Of a DNA stretch of 64,000 bases, positions 54,577-64,000 are shown piece after piece; the first letter of the stretch is position 1, and every line of letters starts with the position of its first letter. The stretch is from Massilia timonae CCUG 45783 (GTDB lineage Bacteria > Pseudomonadota > Gammaproteobacteria > Burkholderiales > Burkholderiaceae_D). The notes beneath the pieces were generated by a model, which saw nothing but the letters and a program-made list of their open reading frames with translations, ran no database searches and was not told the origin of the DNA. Where the stretch lies: NCBI RefSeq assembly GCF_000315425.1, contig NZ_JH992922.1, forward strand, positions 2,262,204-2,326,203, written 5' to 3'. The position numbers and the translations under genes are program-made.

Positions 54577-55479
54577 TCACTCCAGATTCTGCACCTGCTC
54601 CCGCATCTGCTCGATGAGGAGCTTGAGTTCCATCGACGCATCCGCCAGCTCCTTGACCGAGGCCTTGGCGCCCAGCGTGTTCGCTTCACGGTTCAGTTCC
54701 TGCATCATGAAGTCGAGGCGCTTGCCGACCTGGCCGCCTTTTTTCAGGATGTGGCGGGTCTCGTTCAGGTGGGCCGACAGGCGCGACAGCTCTTCGGAGA
54801 CGTCGATCCGGATGCCGTACAGCGTCACTTCTTGCCGGATCCGCTCCAGCACTTCCTGGCGCGTGAGCGTCGACGGATTGCCGTGGCCGGCCAGGCCCAG
54901 GGCGTCCTGCATGCGCTCGACCGCCTTGTGCTGGAATTGCGAAATGACTTGCGGGATCAGCGGCGTGATGCGCTTGACGATGGCTTCCATCGATTCGATG
55001 CGCGATTGCAGCATCGATTCGAGCGCCGCGCCTTCGCGCTTGCGGCTGTCGACGAAAGCGGCGATGGTGGTGGCGGTGAGGGCGGCCACATCAAGCTGGA
55101 GCGACTCCTGGCCGATCGTCGATTCTTCGATGACGCCGGGCCAGCGCAGCAGCTCGGCCACCGTCATCGGGGATGCCTGGGCAAAGTGACGCGTGACTTC
55201 GCCCTGCAGGCGGGCGAGGTCGGCCAGCAGTTCCTGGTTCAGTGCCGAGGAGCCGCCGCTGACCTTGCGGCCGAACGACAGGCGCACCTCGACCTTGCCG
55301 CGCGTGATCGCGGCCATGATCGCCGAACGCAGGTCGGGTTCCAGCGCGCGCAATTCGTCATTGATGCGGAACTGGAGATCGAGGAAGCGCGAATTGACGC
55401 TCTTGATTTCGATCGTGAGGGTTCCTGCAGCGCCTTCGCTGGTGGCGACCGCATAACCTGTCATGCTTGAAATGCTCAA
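54577..55479 (-). CDS. yicC: YicC-family endoribonuclease
   Basis: A 300-residue YicC protein: [40 protein letters not shown] and the C-terminal DUF1732 part ([40 protein letters not shown]). The family has RNA-cleaving activity in E. coli. It is upstream of gmk on the same strand with repeat copy B in the gap. The divergent kinase gene starts 79 bp away. Confidence 0.94.
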   Translation of the reverse strand: MSISSMTGYAVATSEGAAGTLTIEIKSVNSRFLDLQFRINDELRALEPDLRSAIMAAITRGKVEVRLSFGRKVSGGSSALNQELLADLARLQGEVTRHFAQASPMTVAELLRWPGVIEESTIGQESLQLDVAALTATTIAAFVDSRKREGAALESMLQSRIESMEAIVKRITPLIPQVISQFQHKAVERMQDALGLAGHGNPSTLTRQEVLERIRQEVTLYGIRIDVSEELSRLSAHLNETRHILKKGGQVGKRLDFMMQELNREANTLGAKASVKELADASMELKLLIEQMREQVQNLE

Positions 55480-55558
55480 TGGGATCCCCGGTTTTTATTC
55501 TTTACAAAGCCGACATTTATCCACACAATCGCCCTGTTTAGCAAGGAAACCCACTTGG

Positions 55559-56557
55559 ATGGCTGCACAGAATAACGCTCCCCTGCCCGATGGGCTGGAC
55601 ATTGCCGGATACCGCATTGTAAAGAAAATTGCGTCCGGTGGGTTCAGTATTGTTTACCTTGCCTATGACGGCGAGGGCAATGCGGTCGCCATCAAGGAGT
55701 ATTTGCCGAGCGCGCTCGCGCTGCGCCAGCCGGGCGAACTGGTGCCCGTCGTCGCCAAGCCCCACCTGGCCGTGTTCCGTATCGGCCTCAAGTGCTTTTT
55801 CGAAGAGGGCAGGGCGCTCGCGCGCATCGTGCACCCGAATGTGGTGCGCGTGCTGAACTTCTTCCGCGCCCACGACACCGTCTACATGGTGATGGCTTAC
55901 GAATCCGGGCACTCGCTGCAGGAACACATCGCGCGCGCCGCCGCCAAGGGCAGCCGCCTGGGCGAGGGGTTCGTGCGCCAGGTATTTACGGGCGTCTGCG
56001 CCGGCCTGCGCGAGGTGCACGCCAACAAGCTGCTGCACCTCGACCTCAAGCCCGCCAACATCTACCTGCGCACCGACGGCTCCCCCTTGCTGCTCGACTT
56101 CGGCGCCGCGCGCCAGACCCTGCACAGCGATGCGCCGATGCTGGCGCCGATGTACACGCCGGGCTTCGCCGCGCCCGAGCTGTCCGCGCGCGGCGCCAGC
56201 CTCGGACCGTGGACCGATATCTACAGCCTGGGCGCCGCCATGCTGGCCTGCATGAGCGCCACGACGCCGCAGTCGGTCGAGGCCCGGCGCGCCGGCGACC
56301 GGCTGCTCGAGCAGCTGGATACATTGGTGGGACGTTATTCGCCCGAGCTGATCGACCTCGTGCAATCCTGCCTGGCGCTCGATCCGCTCGCGCGTCCGCA
56401 GAGCGTGTTCGCGATCCAGAAAGCGCTGCAGGCCGCACCGGCGGCGCCGCGCGCGGTGGCGTCCGCATCGGTGTCCCCATCGGCGCCGGCACAGGCGCGC
56501 GGCGGCTGGCGCGCGCTCGTCGACCGTCTCGGCGCCTTCGGGCGCGGCCAGGGGTAA
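55559..56557 (+). CDS. Soluble Ser/Thr protein kinase paired with a PP2C phosphatase
   Basis: A 332-residue kinase: glycine loop KKIASGGFSIVYLA, AIKEYLPSALALR, catalytic loop HLDLKPANIYL (non-RD), DFGAARQ, GFAAPE, GPWTDIYSLGAAM. After about residue 285 there is a Pro/Ala-rich tail and no membrane helix. ATG 55559 (MAAQNNAPLPDGLDIAGYRI) is the start; AAGGA lies upstream. The phosphatase gene starts 3 bp after its stop, so the two form a reversible phosphorylation unit. Substrates are unknown. Confidence 0.92.
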   Translation: MAAQNNAPLPDGLDIAGYRIVKKIASGGFSIVYLAYDGEGNAVAIKEYLPSALALRQPGELVPVVAKPHLAVFRIGLKCFFEEGRALARIVHPNVVRVLNFFRAHDTVYMVMAYESGHSLQEHIARAAAKGSRLGEGFVRQVFTGVCAGLREVHANKLLHLDLKPANIYLRTDGSPLLLDFGAARQTLHSDAPMLAPMYTPGFAAPELSARGASLGPWTDIYSLGAAMLACMSATTPQSVEARRAGDRLLEQLDTLVGRYSPELIDLVQSCLALDPLARPQSVFAIQKALQAAPAAPRAVASASVSPSAPAQARGGWRALVDRLGAFGRGQG

Positions 56558-56559
56558 TC

Positions 56560-57486
56560 ATGCAATTCTCCGTCTACCAGCAAAGCCATATCGGCGGCCG
56601 CAAGGTCAACCAGGACCGCATGGGCTACTGCTTCACGCGCGACTCGCTGCTGCTCCTGCTGGCCGACGGCATGGGCGGGCACATGAACGGCGAGATCGCC
56701 GCGACCATCGCGCTGCAGACGGTGTCGATGATGTTCCGCATGCAGGCGCGTCCCTACGTCAAACGCCCCGAGCGCTTCCTGGAAGAAGCGCTGCTGCAGG
56801 CCCACCACGACATCCAGGCCTATGCCGCCACCCACGGCCTGCCCGAGATGCCGCGCACGACCGTCGTCGCCTGCCTGGTGCAGCACAACTGCGCGGTATG
56901 GGCCCATGCCGGCGACTCGCGCCTGTACTGGGTGCGGCGCAACCAGGTGCTGGCGCGCACGCGCGACCATTCGCATTTCGAATACCTGGTCGACCGCGGG
57001 CGCGCCGATCCGAGCGAGCGCGCGACCCACCCCGACCGCAACAAGCTGTACAACTGCCTGGGCGCCTCGAGCGCGCCGAAGATCGAGCTGTCGCACCAGG
57101 TCAGCCTGCAGCCGGGCGACGTGCTGCTACTGTGCTCCGACGGCCTGTGGTCGATGCTGCCCGAGGCCGAGATCGTGCACCGCCTGGCGACCGGCAGCGT
57201 GGTGCAGGCCGTGCCCGCGATGGTGCAGACCGCGGCCGCCGTCGGCGGCGCCCAGGCCGACAACACGACCGCGCTGGCCATCGCCTGGCAGGGCGCCGAC
57301 ACCGCGCAGGCCGGCCTGCCCAATGTGATCTCGACCCAGCTGCTGGGCGAGGACATGGTCAGGTCGACCATCGTCGGGGCCGAGTCCGCACCGGGTGGCG
57401 CGGACGCCTTCGGCGATGACGACATCGAGAAAGCGATCGCCGAGATCCGTGCGGCGATCGAGAAGTCATCCCAGGTCATCAAGTAA
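56560..57486 (+). CDS. PP2C-family Ser/Thr phosphatase
   Basis: A 308-residue metal-dependent phosphatase: VNQDRMGYCF, LADGMGGHMNGE, AHAGDSRLYWVRR, LLLCSDGLWSML and ADNTTALAI supply the acidic residues that bind the metals. AGGGG lies before ATG 56560. It directly follows the kinase gene. The C-terminal 45 residues are acidic and outside the core. It most likely reverses the kinase or regulates it. Confidence 0.93.
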   Translation: MQFSVYQQSHIGGRKVNQDRMGYCFTRDSLLLLLADGMGGHMNGEIAATIALQTVSMMFRMQARPYVKRPERFLEEALLQAHHDIQAYAATHGLPEMPRTTVVACLVQHNCAVWAHAGDSRLYWVRRNQVLARTRDHSHFEYLVDRGRADPSERATHPDRNKLYNCLGASSAPKIELSHQVSLQPGDVLLLCSDGLWSMLPEAEIVHRLATGSVVQAVPAMVQTAAAVGGAQADNTTALAIAWQGADTAQAGLPNVISTQLLGEDMVRSTIVGAESAPGGADAFGDDDIEKAIAEIRAAIEKSSQVIK

Positions 57487-57511
57487 ATAAGCAAACAAGA
57501 AAGCAACCATC

Positions 57512-58243
57512 ATGACATTTGAACAGCGCCCCAGCGGCCGCGCGGTCGACCAGCTGCGTCCCGTCTCCATCACCCGCAACTACACGCGCCACGCCGAAGG
57601 CTCGGTGCTGATCGAGTTCGGCGACACCAGGGTGATCTGCACCGCCAGCATCGAAGAGAAGGTGCCGGGCTTTTTGAAGGGCAAGGGCCAGGGGTGGCTG
57701 ACCGCCGAATACGGCATGCTGCCGCGCTCGACCCACAGCCGCATGGACCGCGAAGCCGCGCGCGGCAAGCAGAGCGGCCGCACCCAGGAAATCCAGCGCC
57801 TGATCGGCCGCTCGCTGCGCGCCGCCTTCGACCTGGAAGCCTTCGGCGAGCGCACGCTGCACCTCGATTGCGACGTGATCCAGGCCGACGGCGGCACCCG
57901 CACGGCAAGCATCACCGGCGCCATGGTGGCGGCCCATGACGCCTTCGGCAAGCTGGTGGCGGCCGGCCTGATTCCGGCGATCCCGGTGCGCCATTTCGTG
58001 GCGGCGGTATCGGTGGGCGTGTATCGCGGCGAGCCGGTGCTCGACCTCGACTATCCGGAAGATTCGGATTGCGATACCGATATGAACGTGGTGATGACCG
58101 AGGCCGGCCACTTCATCGAAGTGCAGGGCACGGCCGAAGGCGCGGCGTTCGACCGCGCCGGCATGAACCGCCTGCTGGACCTGGCGCAGCAGGGCATCGC
58201 CGACCTGATCCACCTGCAGAAGCAGGCCTTGCGGCTCCTGTGA
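57512..58243 (+). CDS. rph: Ribonuclease PH
   Basis: Rph trims tRNA 3' ends phosphorolytically. The 243 residues contain [80 protein letters not shown] and [18 protein letters not shown]. It stands 26 bp after the phosphatase gene, at the head of rph-rdgB-hemW, a grouping common in Burkholderiales. Confidence 0.97.
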   Translation: MTFEQRPSGRAVDQLRPVSITRNYTRHAEGSVLIEFGDTRVICTASIEEKVPGFLKGKGQGWLTAEYGMLPRSTHSRMDREAARGKQSGRTQEIQRLIGRSLRAAFDLEAFGERTLHLDCDVIQADGGTRTASITGAMVAAHDAFGKLVAAGLIPAIPVRHFVAAVSVGVYRGEPVLDLDYPEDSDCDTDMNVVMTEAGHFIEVQGTAEGAAFDRAGMNRLLDLAQQGIADLIHLQKQALRLL

Positions 58244-58304
58244 CCTGCATGGGGTGTGTGAAGCCGGTAAAATAGCCGGCTTATCCAATCCAACCCGCAT
58301 AACC

Positions 58305-58895
<591 letters not shown>

Positions 58896-58896
58896 C

Positions 58897-60132
58897 ATGA
58901 TCCCGATTAAAGTCGCCGCACCCGGGCCGGGCGAGCCGCGTTCGCCGGCCAGCGCCGCGCTGCAATACCTGCAGCCGGGCGCGCTCAACCTCTCCGCCTT
59001 GCCGCCGCTGTCGCTGTACGTGCACTGGCCCTGGTGCGTGCGCAAATGCCCGTACTGCGACTTCAATTCGCACGAGGCGAAGGGAGAGTTGCCCGAGCAG
59101 GCCTACCTGGACGCGCTGCGCCTCGACCTGGAGCAATCGCTGCCGCTGATCTGGGGCCGCAAGATCCACACCGTCTTCATCGGCGGCGGCACGCCGAGCC
59201 TGATGTCGGCCGCCGGCCTGGACCGCCTGATGTCCGACCTGCGCACCCTGCTGCCGCTGGAGCTGGACGCCGAGATCACGATGGAAGCCAATCCCGGCAC
59301 CTTCGAGGCCGAGCGCTTCAAGAGCTACCGCGCGAGCGGCATCAACCGGCTGTCGATCGGCATCCAGAGCTTCCATCCGGCGCACCTGAAGGCGCTGGGC
59401 CGCATCCATGATGGTGACGAAGCGTTGCGCGCGGTCGAGATCGCGAAGAACACCTTCGAGAACTTCAACCTCGACCTGATGTACGCGCTGCCGTCGCAGA
59501 CCCTGGAAGAGGCACGGCGCGACCTGGAAACGGCGCTGTCGTTCGCGCCGCCGCACCTGTCGCTGTACCACCTGACGATGGAACCGAACACGGTATTCGC
59601 CAAGTATCCGCCGGCGCTGCCGGACGACGACCTGAGCGCCGACATGCAGGACATGATCGCCGAGGTGACGGGCGCCGCGGGCTACGAACACTACGAAGTC
59701 TCGGCCTATGCCCAGCCGGGCCGGCGCGCGCGCCACAACCTGAACTACTGGAAGTTCGGCGACTACCTCGGCATCGGCGCCGGCGCACACTCGAAGCTCT
59801 CGTTCCCGCACCGCGTGCTGCGCCAGGCGCGCTTCAAGCAGCCGGCGTCGTTCATCGAGGCCGCCAGGCGCGGCAATCCGGTGCAGGAAGAACACGAGAT
59901 CGGCCGCGCCGACATGGGTTTCGAATTCATGCTCAACGCGCTGCGTCTGACCGGCGGCTTCGATCCGAACCTGTTCGGCGAACGCACCGGCATGAACATC
60001 GGCGCCATCACGAAGGCGCTGAACGAGGCCGAGGCGAAAGGGCTGATCTACCGCGACCACAAGCTGATCAAGCCGACCGAGCTGGGGCAGCGCTTCCTGA
60101 ACGACCTGCAAGAGATGTTCCTGGCCGAGTAA
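58897..60132 (+). CDS. hemW: HemW, radical-SAM heme chaperone
   Basis: A 411-residue HemW with the radical-SAM motif CVRKCPYC (Cys47, 51, 54) in LYVHWPWCVRKCPYCDFNSH, then TVFIGGGTPSLMSAAGLDRL and RLSIGIQSFHPAHLKALGRI. It resembles coproporphyrinogen dehydrogenase but belongs to the HemW group, which delivers heme to membrane enzymes; the extended N-terminus does not change this. It starts 1 bp after rdgB. Confidence 0.94.
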   Translation: MIPIKVAAPGPGEPRSPASAALQYLQPGALNLSALPPLSLYVHWPWCVRKCPYCDFNSHEAKGELPEQAYLDALRLDLEQSLPLIWGRKIHTVFIGGGTPSLMSAAGLDRLMSDLRTLLPLELDAEITMEANPGTFEAERFKSYRASGINRLSIGIQSFHPAHLKALGRIHDGDEALRAVEIAKNTFENFNLDLMYALPSQTLEEARRDLETALSFAPPHLSLYHLTMEPNTVFAKYPPALPDDDLSADMQDMIAEVTGAAGYEHYEVSAYAQPGRRARHNLNYWKFGDYLGIGAGAHSKLSFPHRVLRQARFKQPASFIEAARRGNPVQEEHEIGRADMGFEFMLNALRLTGGFDPNLFGERTGMNIGAITKALNEAEAKGLIYRDHKLIKPTELGQRFLNDLQEMFLAE

Positions 60133-60135
60133 GGC

Positions 60136-60978
60136 CTAGATTTCAACCGCGCCGGCCAGCGCCTCCAGGGTGCGGGACAGGCCACCCACGATGCGCGCCA
60201 TGCCGTCGTAGTCGTTGCGATCCTGCGTCCGGTTTTGCTCCTGGTCGGGCTCAGCCCCGGCGTGGAAATAAGGGAAGCGCAGGAAGCCGGCATCGGTGAT
60301 CACCAGCGCAGGCCCGTCTTCCGGCCCGCTGCCATGCCCCGACAGGGTGAGTCCCATCACGTGGGCCGGCGCCGCCAGTCCTTGCCGGGCTTGCATCGGA
60401 TCGTTGCGCAAGGCGGCCAGCGCCTGGCGCACCTGGGTCGACGATTCGCGCGTTCCAATGAAGGCCATGAAGTTGCCGCCATCGCGGCGCGCGGCGATGG
60501 CGCGCCTGTCCGCTCCTGCGGCAGGTTCATCATTCACGAAAAAGACGAAGCGGACTTCGGTGCCGTAGGCGGGATGCAGCGTCCTGGCCGCGCGCGCCAG
60601 TTCGAGCACGGCGGCGGCGCCGGCGATCCCCGCAGGGGCATCCTGGTCGAGGTGGGCGCCGACGATGAAGGTGCGGGCGGGGCGCTCGCCGGGCGCCAGC
60701 CTGGACACCGCCACCTCGATGCTGCGGCCCGGATGCGCCGCGTCGCCGCCTTGCCGTACGTGAGGGGAGTAACCGTAGCGCCGCAACGAGGTTTCGACAT
60801 GGCGCAGCGCGCTGTATGGCGTGGCCGACGCGGCGGACGCCAGCGCCTGGGTGTGCATCTGCAGGCGCATCGCCAGCGGCGGCACACTCGACCTGGTGTC
60901 GAGGGTCACCAGGGCCAGCACGATCGCCAGCAGGATCGCGAGGATGACTTTCCAGTGTGAGTTGAAAAAATTGCGCAT
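60136..60978 (-). CDS. Membrane-anchored M28-like peptidase with altered metal site
   Basis: A 280-residue protein with an N-terminal membrane helix (WKVILAILLAIVLALVTL) and an M28 aminopeptidase-like fold: TFIVGAHLDQDAPAGIAGAA, RFVFFVNDEPAAGADR. The first metal ligands (HLD) are present, but the usual second Asp (D-N in the active family) is Ile-Ala and the Glu-Glu pair is Asp-Glu, so catalysis is doubtful. ATG 60978 is preferred; longer frames to 61188 enter a gap of about 267 bp that shows no gene. Confidence 0.65.
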   Translation of the reverse strand: MRNFFNSHWKVILAILLAIVLALVTLDTRSSVPPLAMRLQMHTQALASAASATPYSALRHVETSLRRYGYSPHVRQGGDAAHPGRSIEVAVSRLAPGERPARTFIVGAHLDQDAPAGIAGAAAVLELARAARTLHPAYGTEVRFVFFVNDEPAAGADRRAIAARRDGGNFMAFIGTRESSTQVRQALAALRNDPMQARQGLAAPAHVMGLTLSGHGSGPEDGPALVITDAGFLRFPYFHAGAEPDQEQNRTQDRNDYDGMARIVGGLSRTLEALAGAVEI

Positions 60979-61245
60979 GGCGTCACACTGCGCCGCGGGG
61001 CGCATCGTCGACAGTCGATGGAGCCAGTGTATCCAAATCGCTGGCCGCACGCCCCGCCGCACTGGCAATTCCGCGTTACAACTTGGACAAGACGGAACGT
61101 GCCGGTTTTCGTTGTCCCACGCGCAGGCGCGCCCGGCTGCGGTGCCAGTGGAGAGTTGCGCACCATCAACCTCGTGGAAAGGTGCCATGGCTATGATCGG
61201 GTTTGCTCATAGGCATTAGCGAACTGCTCACATGAGGTGGATACC

Positions 61246-63954
61246 GTGATTATCGATAAGTTTGCCGCCGCTGCTGGTAGTTTGACCGACATGAACCGCG
61301 CCATACGGCTGCGTCTGTCCACCCCAAGCGGTATCGTCGACGATCTGCTGCTGGTGAAATATGTCAGCGGGGTCGAGACGATCTGCGGGGGGATTGAATA
61401 TGCGCTGCAGTGCGTGTCACTTCAGGCGGGCATGGAGCTCAAGCGCTTCATCGCCAATCCGGTCGAACTTCAATTCGTGACAGACTCGGGCAAGCTTCGT
61501 ACCGTATGCGGGATCATCGGTGGCGTGATCGAAGGGCAGAGCGACGGCGGGCTTGCAACTTACCAGTTGATGATTCGGGACGCTGTTTCGCTGCTCGAGC
61601 AAACCTGCAATACACGGGTTTTCCGCAATCGCAACGAGATCGACATCACCGAAACCATCTTGCGCGAGTGGCGCCAGGCCAATCCGATCGCGGCGGCCGC
61701 ATTTCGTTTCGAGTGGGGCGGGTTGAAGCAGTATCCACCACGCGAGTTTACGATGCAGTACAACGAATCCAACGCTGCTTTCTTGCGGCGTCTCTGGAAG
61801 CGTCGGGGTATCGCATGGTTCATCAAGGCGGGCGCCTCGAATGAACGAGGAAGCAGCGATGTCCCGGTCCATACGCTGGTCCTTTTCGATAGTCCTAACG
61901 CGCTGGAGCAGAATCCGGCCGGTGCGGCGCGCTACCACCGTGATCACGGTACCGAGCAACGCGACAGTATCACCTCCTGGCATGCGGTACGTAACCTGAC
62001 GGCTGGACGTGTCAATCGCCATAGCTGGGATTACGCTCAGACGTGGTCCATGACTAGCCAGGAAACGAGTCTCGTCGATCAGGGAGCGATGGGGAATCAG
62101 TTCGCTGCCAGTCTCGATGAGTACCTGATCGATTCGCCACATGCTGGTGACAATGGCGACGACTATCGGAGCCTTGGCGTGCTGCGCATGCAACGCAAGG
62201 AATACGAGGCCAAGTTCTTCCAGGGAGAAAGCGGCGATCGGGACATGCGGGTTGGGCAGTGGCGTCGCATCGATGGGCATCCGGAGATCGATACCCATCC
62301 AGCTGATCAACGGGAATTCGTCTGCACCGAGCTGCGGGTGGAAGCCGAAAACAACTTGCCGAAAACGCTCGACGAAAAGGCCGGGCGTCTGTTCGCCCTG
62401 AACCGCTGGAGCGGCGATCGCGCCGCCTTGATGCATGCCAGTGCTGAACGCGGCGTGCGTTACACGAACCGATTTACGTGTGTGCGGCGGGGGATCCCGA
62501 TCGTTCCCGCCTACGATCCGCGCATCGAGCTTCCGCGAACCGAGGCGCAGACCGCTATCGTGGTCGGACCTGTGAATCAAGAGATCCACTGCGACGAGCG
62601 TGGTCGGATCAAGGTCCGATTCCCTGCGTGCCGGCCGGAAGACCATGCGCATGCGGATGGCGCTGGCGCTTCCGGCAGTGATCGTGATTCGGCCTGGTTG
62701 CGCGTTGCTTCAGGGTGGGCGGGTAACGGATATGGGGCTATCTCCCTGCCGCGCGTCGGCGACGAGGTCGTCGTCGTGTTCTTGGGCGGCGATCCGGACA
62801 AACCCCTCATCATCGGGAACGTCCATGGCGCTCGAACGCCGTCACCTTCGTTCAGCCGCAATAGCGTTCTTCCCGGCGACAAGCACCTTTCTGGAATCGT
62901 GAGCAAGGAAGGGCAAGGGATGCGGGCCAATCAGCTTCGCATGGACGACACGCCGGGGCAGATCAGTGCGCAGCTTGGGAGCGAACACGCGCATAGCCAG
63001 CTGAATCTCGGTTATCTCACGCAGCCAAGGCGTGACGGTTCGGCCCAGTCGCGTGGCGAAGGTGCAGAACTGCGTACTGACGCAGCGTTGTCCTTGCGGG
63101 GCGGGCAAGGGATTCTTATCAGTGCAGATGTGTCACTGCGCGCTGTGGGGCGGTTGCTCGATCGCGATGGATTGGCTGGCCTCGCAGAGGCGTTGTCGAC
63201 TATACAGACGCAATTGGCAGAGCTGGCCGAGACGCATGAGACGGATGCAGTCGAAGGAGAATCGCTGGCGCAGCTTAAGTCGCATCTTGAGCAATGGGAG
63301 GATGGCAGCAACGCAGCGGGCAGATCGGCGTCGGGAGAGGGCGGGAAGCCGATTGTCGCTATCGAAGCGCCGGCCGGAGTGCTGCTGGGTAGTCAGGCGG
63401 GCGTGGCGATTGGGGCGCAGAGCCATATCGATCTGGTCAGCGTTCGAAATACGCAGGTTTCGGCCGGACGCAAGTTGATCCTTCATGCCCTGCAGGGAAT
63501 CAGTTTGTTTGCGCATTCACTGGGGGCCAAGTTGGTTGCGGGAAGCGGAAAGGTTGAAATCGAGGCGCAGGATGAGAACGTGGAGATCACGTCGGCGAAA
63601 CGTATCGTCCTTTCCGCCACCGAAGAAATCGTCTTGCAATCCCCGAAGGTGACGGTTGTGACCCAAGGTGCGCAAGTGGCACTCGGGGATGGCGCAATTA
63701 CGCATCAATGCACTGGCAGTTTCACAGTCAAATCTTCGAAAACCGAGTTTCCAGGTGCTGGTGACGGAGGTTCGCTTTCCATGCGCATGCCGAAGAACAT
63801 GGTTGAACATGACCAGCGCGTGCGGTTGGCGGATCTATCGACTGGTGAGCCGCTTGGCAATCAGCGTTATCGGGTGACATTAGAAGATGGACAGGTCATT
63901 GAAGGCACCTCGTTATACACAACTCGTCAGTCTCCAAGTTCGCGTAGTGCTTGA
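61246..63954 (+). CDS. vgrG: VgrG, type VI secretion spike protein (orphan)
   Basis: A protein of about 902 residues. The N-terminal gp27-like part (RLSTPSGIVDDLLLVKYVSG, FTMQYNESNAAFLRRLWKRR) is followed by the gp5 OB fold (IVVGPVNQEIHCDERGRIKV, SAWLRVASGWAGNGYGAISL, PRVGDEVVVVFLGGDPDKPL) and a DUF2345 beta-helix (about residues 620-850). AGGTGG lies 5 bases before GTG 61246; GTG 61237 is an alternative. The last 60 residues begin a transthyretin-like tail (HDQRVRLADLSTGEPLGNQR) that ends abruptly in TTRQSPSSRSA. GC is lower than in the neighbours. No other T6SS gene is in the window; cargo genes may follow the right edge. Confidence 0.93.
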   Translation: MIIDKFAAAAGSLTDMNRAIRLRLSTPSGIVDDLLLVKYVSGVETICGGIEYALQCVSLQAGMELKRFIANPVELQFVTDSGKLRTVCGIIGGVIEGQSDGGLATYQLMIRDAVSLLEQTCNTRVFRNRNEIDITETILREWRQANPIAAAAFRFEWGGLKQYPPREFTMQYNESNAAFLRRLWKRRGIAWFIKAGASNERGSSDVPVHTLVLFDSPNALEQNPAGAARYHRDHGTEQRDSITSWHAVRNLTAGRVNRHSWDYAQTWSMTSQETSLVDQGAMGNQFAASLDEYLIDSPHAGDNGDDYRSLGVLRMQRKEYEAKFFQGESGDRDMRVGQWRRIDGHPEIDTHPADQREFVCTELRVEAENNLPKTLDEKAGRLFALNRWSGDRAALMHASAERGVRYTNRFTCVRRGIPIVPAYDPRIELPRTEAQTAIVVGPVNQEIHCDERGRIKVRFPACRPEDHAHADGAGASGSDRDSAWLRVASGWAGNGYGAISLPRVGDEVVVVFLGGDPDKPLIIGNVHGARTPSPSFSRNSVLPGDKHLSGIVSKEGQGMRANQLRMDDTPGQISAQLGSEHAHSQLNLGYLTQPRRDGSAQSRGEGAELRTDAALSLRGGQGILISADVSLRAVGRLLDRDGLAGLAEALSTIQTQLAELAETHETDAVEGESLAQLKSHLEQWEDGSNAAGRSASGEGGKPIVAIEAPAGVLLGSQAGVAIGAQSHIDLVSVRNTQVSAGRKLILHALQGISLFAHSLGAKLVAGSGKVEIEAQDENVEITSAKRIVLSATEEIVLQSPKVTVVTQGAQVALGDGAITHQCTGSFTVKSSKTEFPGAGDGGSLSMRMPKNMVEHDQRVRLADLSTGEPLGNQRYRVTLEDGQVIEGTSLYTTRQSPSSRSA

Positions 63955-64000
63955 AGGGTGAGAGCTGAGGCGCGCACGTCGCGCAGCCCTTCCCAGAGGG

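Noticed and set aside
54414..54689. Extended guanylate kinase start
   Set aside because: The extension is translated repeat copy B; Gmk begins at ATG 54413 with AAAGGA upstream.

Overview
The window looks like a chromosomal segment of a motile, GC-rich betaproteobacterium. The best guess is the Oxalobacteraceae (Massilia/Telluria group); this is inferred from gene order (yicC-gmk-rpoZ-spoT and rph-rdgB-hemW as in Burkholderiales), high GC, protein flavour and short palindromic repeats, and no database search was possible.

About 36 kb is flagellar. Positions 1-9697 (+) carry the end of flgD, then flgE-F-G-H-I-J, and flgK-flgL behind a sigma-28-type promoter. Positions 9712-13850 hold three unrelated genes: an AsmA-like protein, a MarR-GNAT fusion, and a Tat-exported esterase with a near-perfect Fur box. 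Positions 13870-25470 (-) hold fliF-G-H-I-J-K, a strong terminator, and fliL-M-N-O-P-Q-R (export gate, C-ring, MS ring, ATPase complex). fliE is divergent from fliF. The filament block at 35.2-46.1 kb (-) has fliC with its own promoter and terminator, flaG, fliD-S-T, then a second FliK-like protein, a truncated FlhB-like export-switch protein and a YcgR-type PilZ brake. The flagellin lysine methylase gene fliB lies upstream of fliC in a patch of visibly lower GC.

Between the two flagellar blocks (26.15-32.27 kb) sits an uncharacterised five-gene module: a sigma-54 activator with an N-terminal FHA domain, a membrane-anchored Ser/Thr kinase with TPRs, and three proteins of unknown function. The divergent 453-residue unknown has an almost ideal -24/-12 promoter with three upstream half-sites. 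This is my best candidate for an undescribed system: a kinase/phosphothreonine-reader/sigma-54 switch for unknown effector-like proteins. Next come sugE with a divergent LysR regulator, an NsrR-like Rrf2 regulator and two LuxR-type regulators with degenerate sensory domains.

From 46.2 kb: a diguanylate cyclase, a NarL-type two-component pair, greB, heme oxygenase, spoT-rpoZ-gmk, yicC, a second Ser/Thr kinase with a PP2C phosphatase, rph-rdgB-hemW, a degenerate M28-like protein, and an orphan VgrG at the right edge. No tRNA, rRNA, CRISPR array or intact insertion sequence was recognised.
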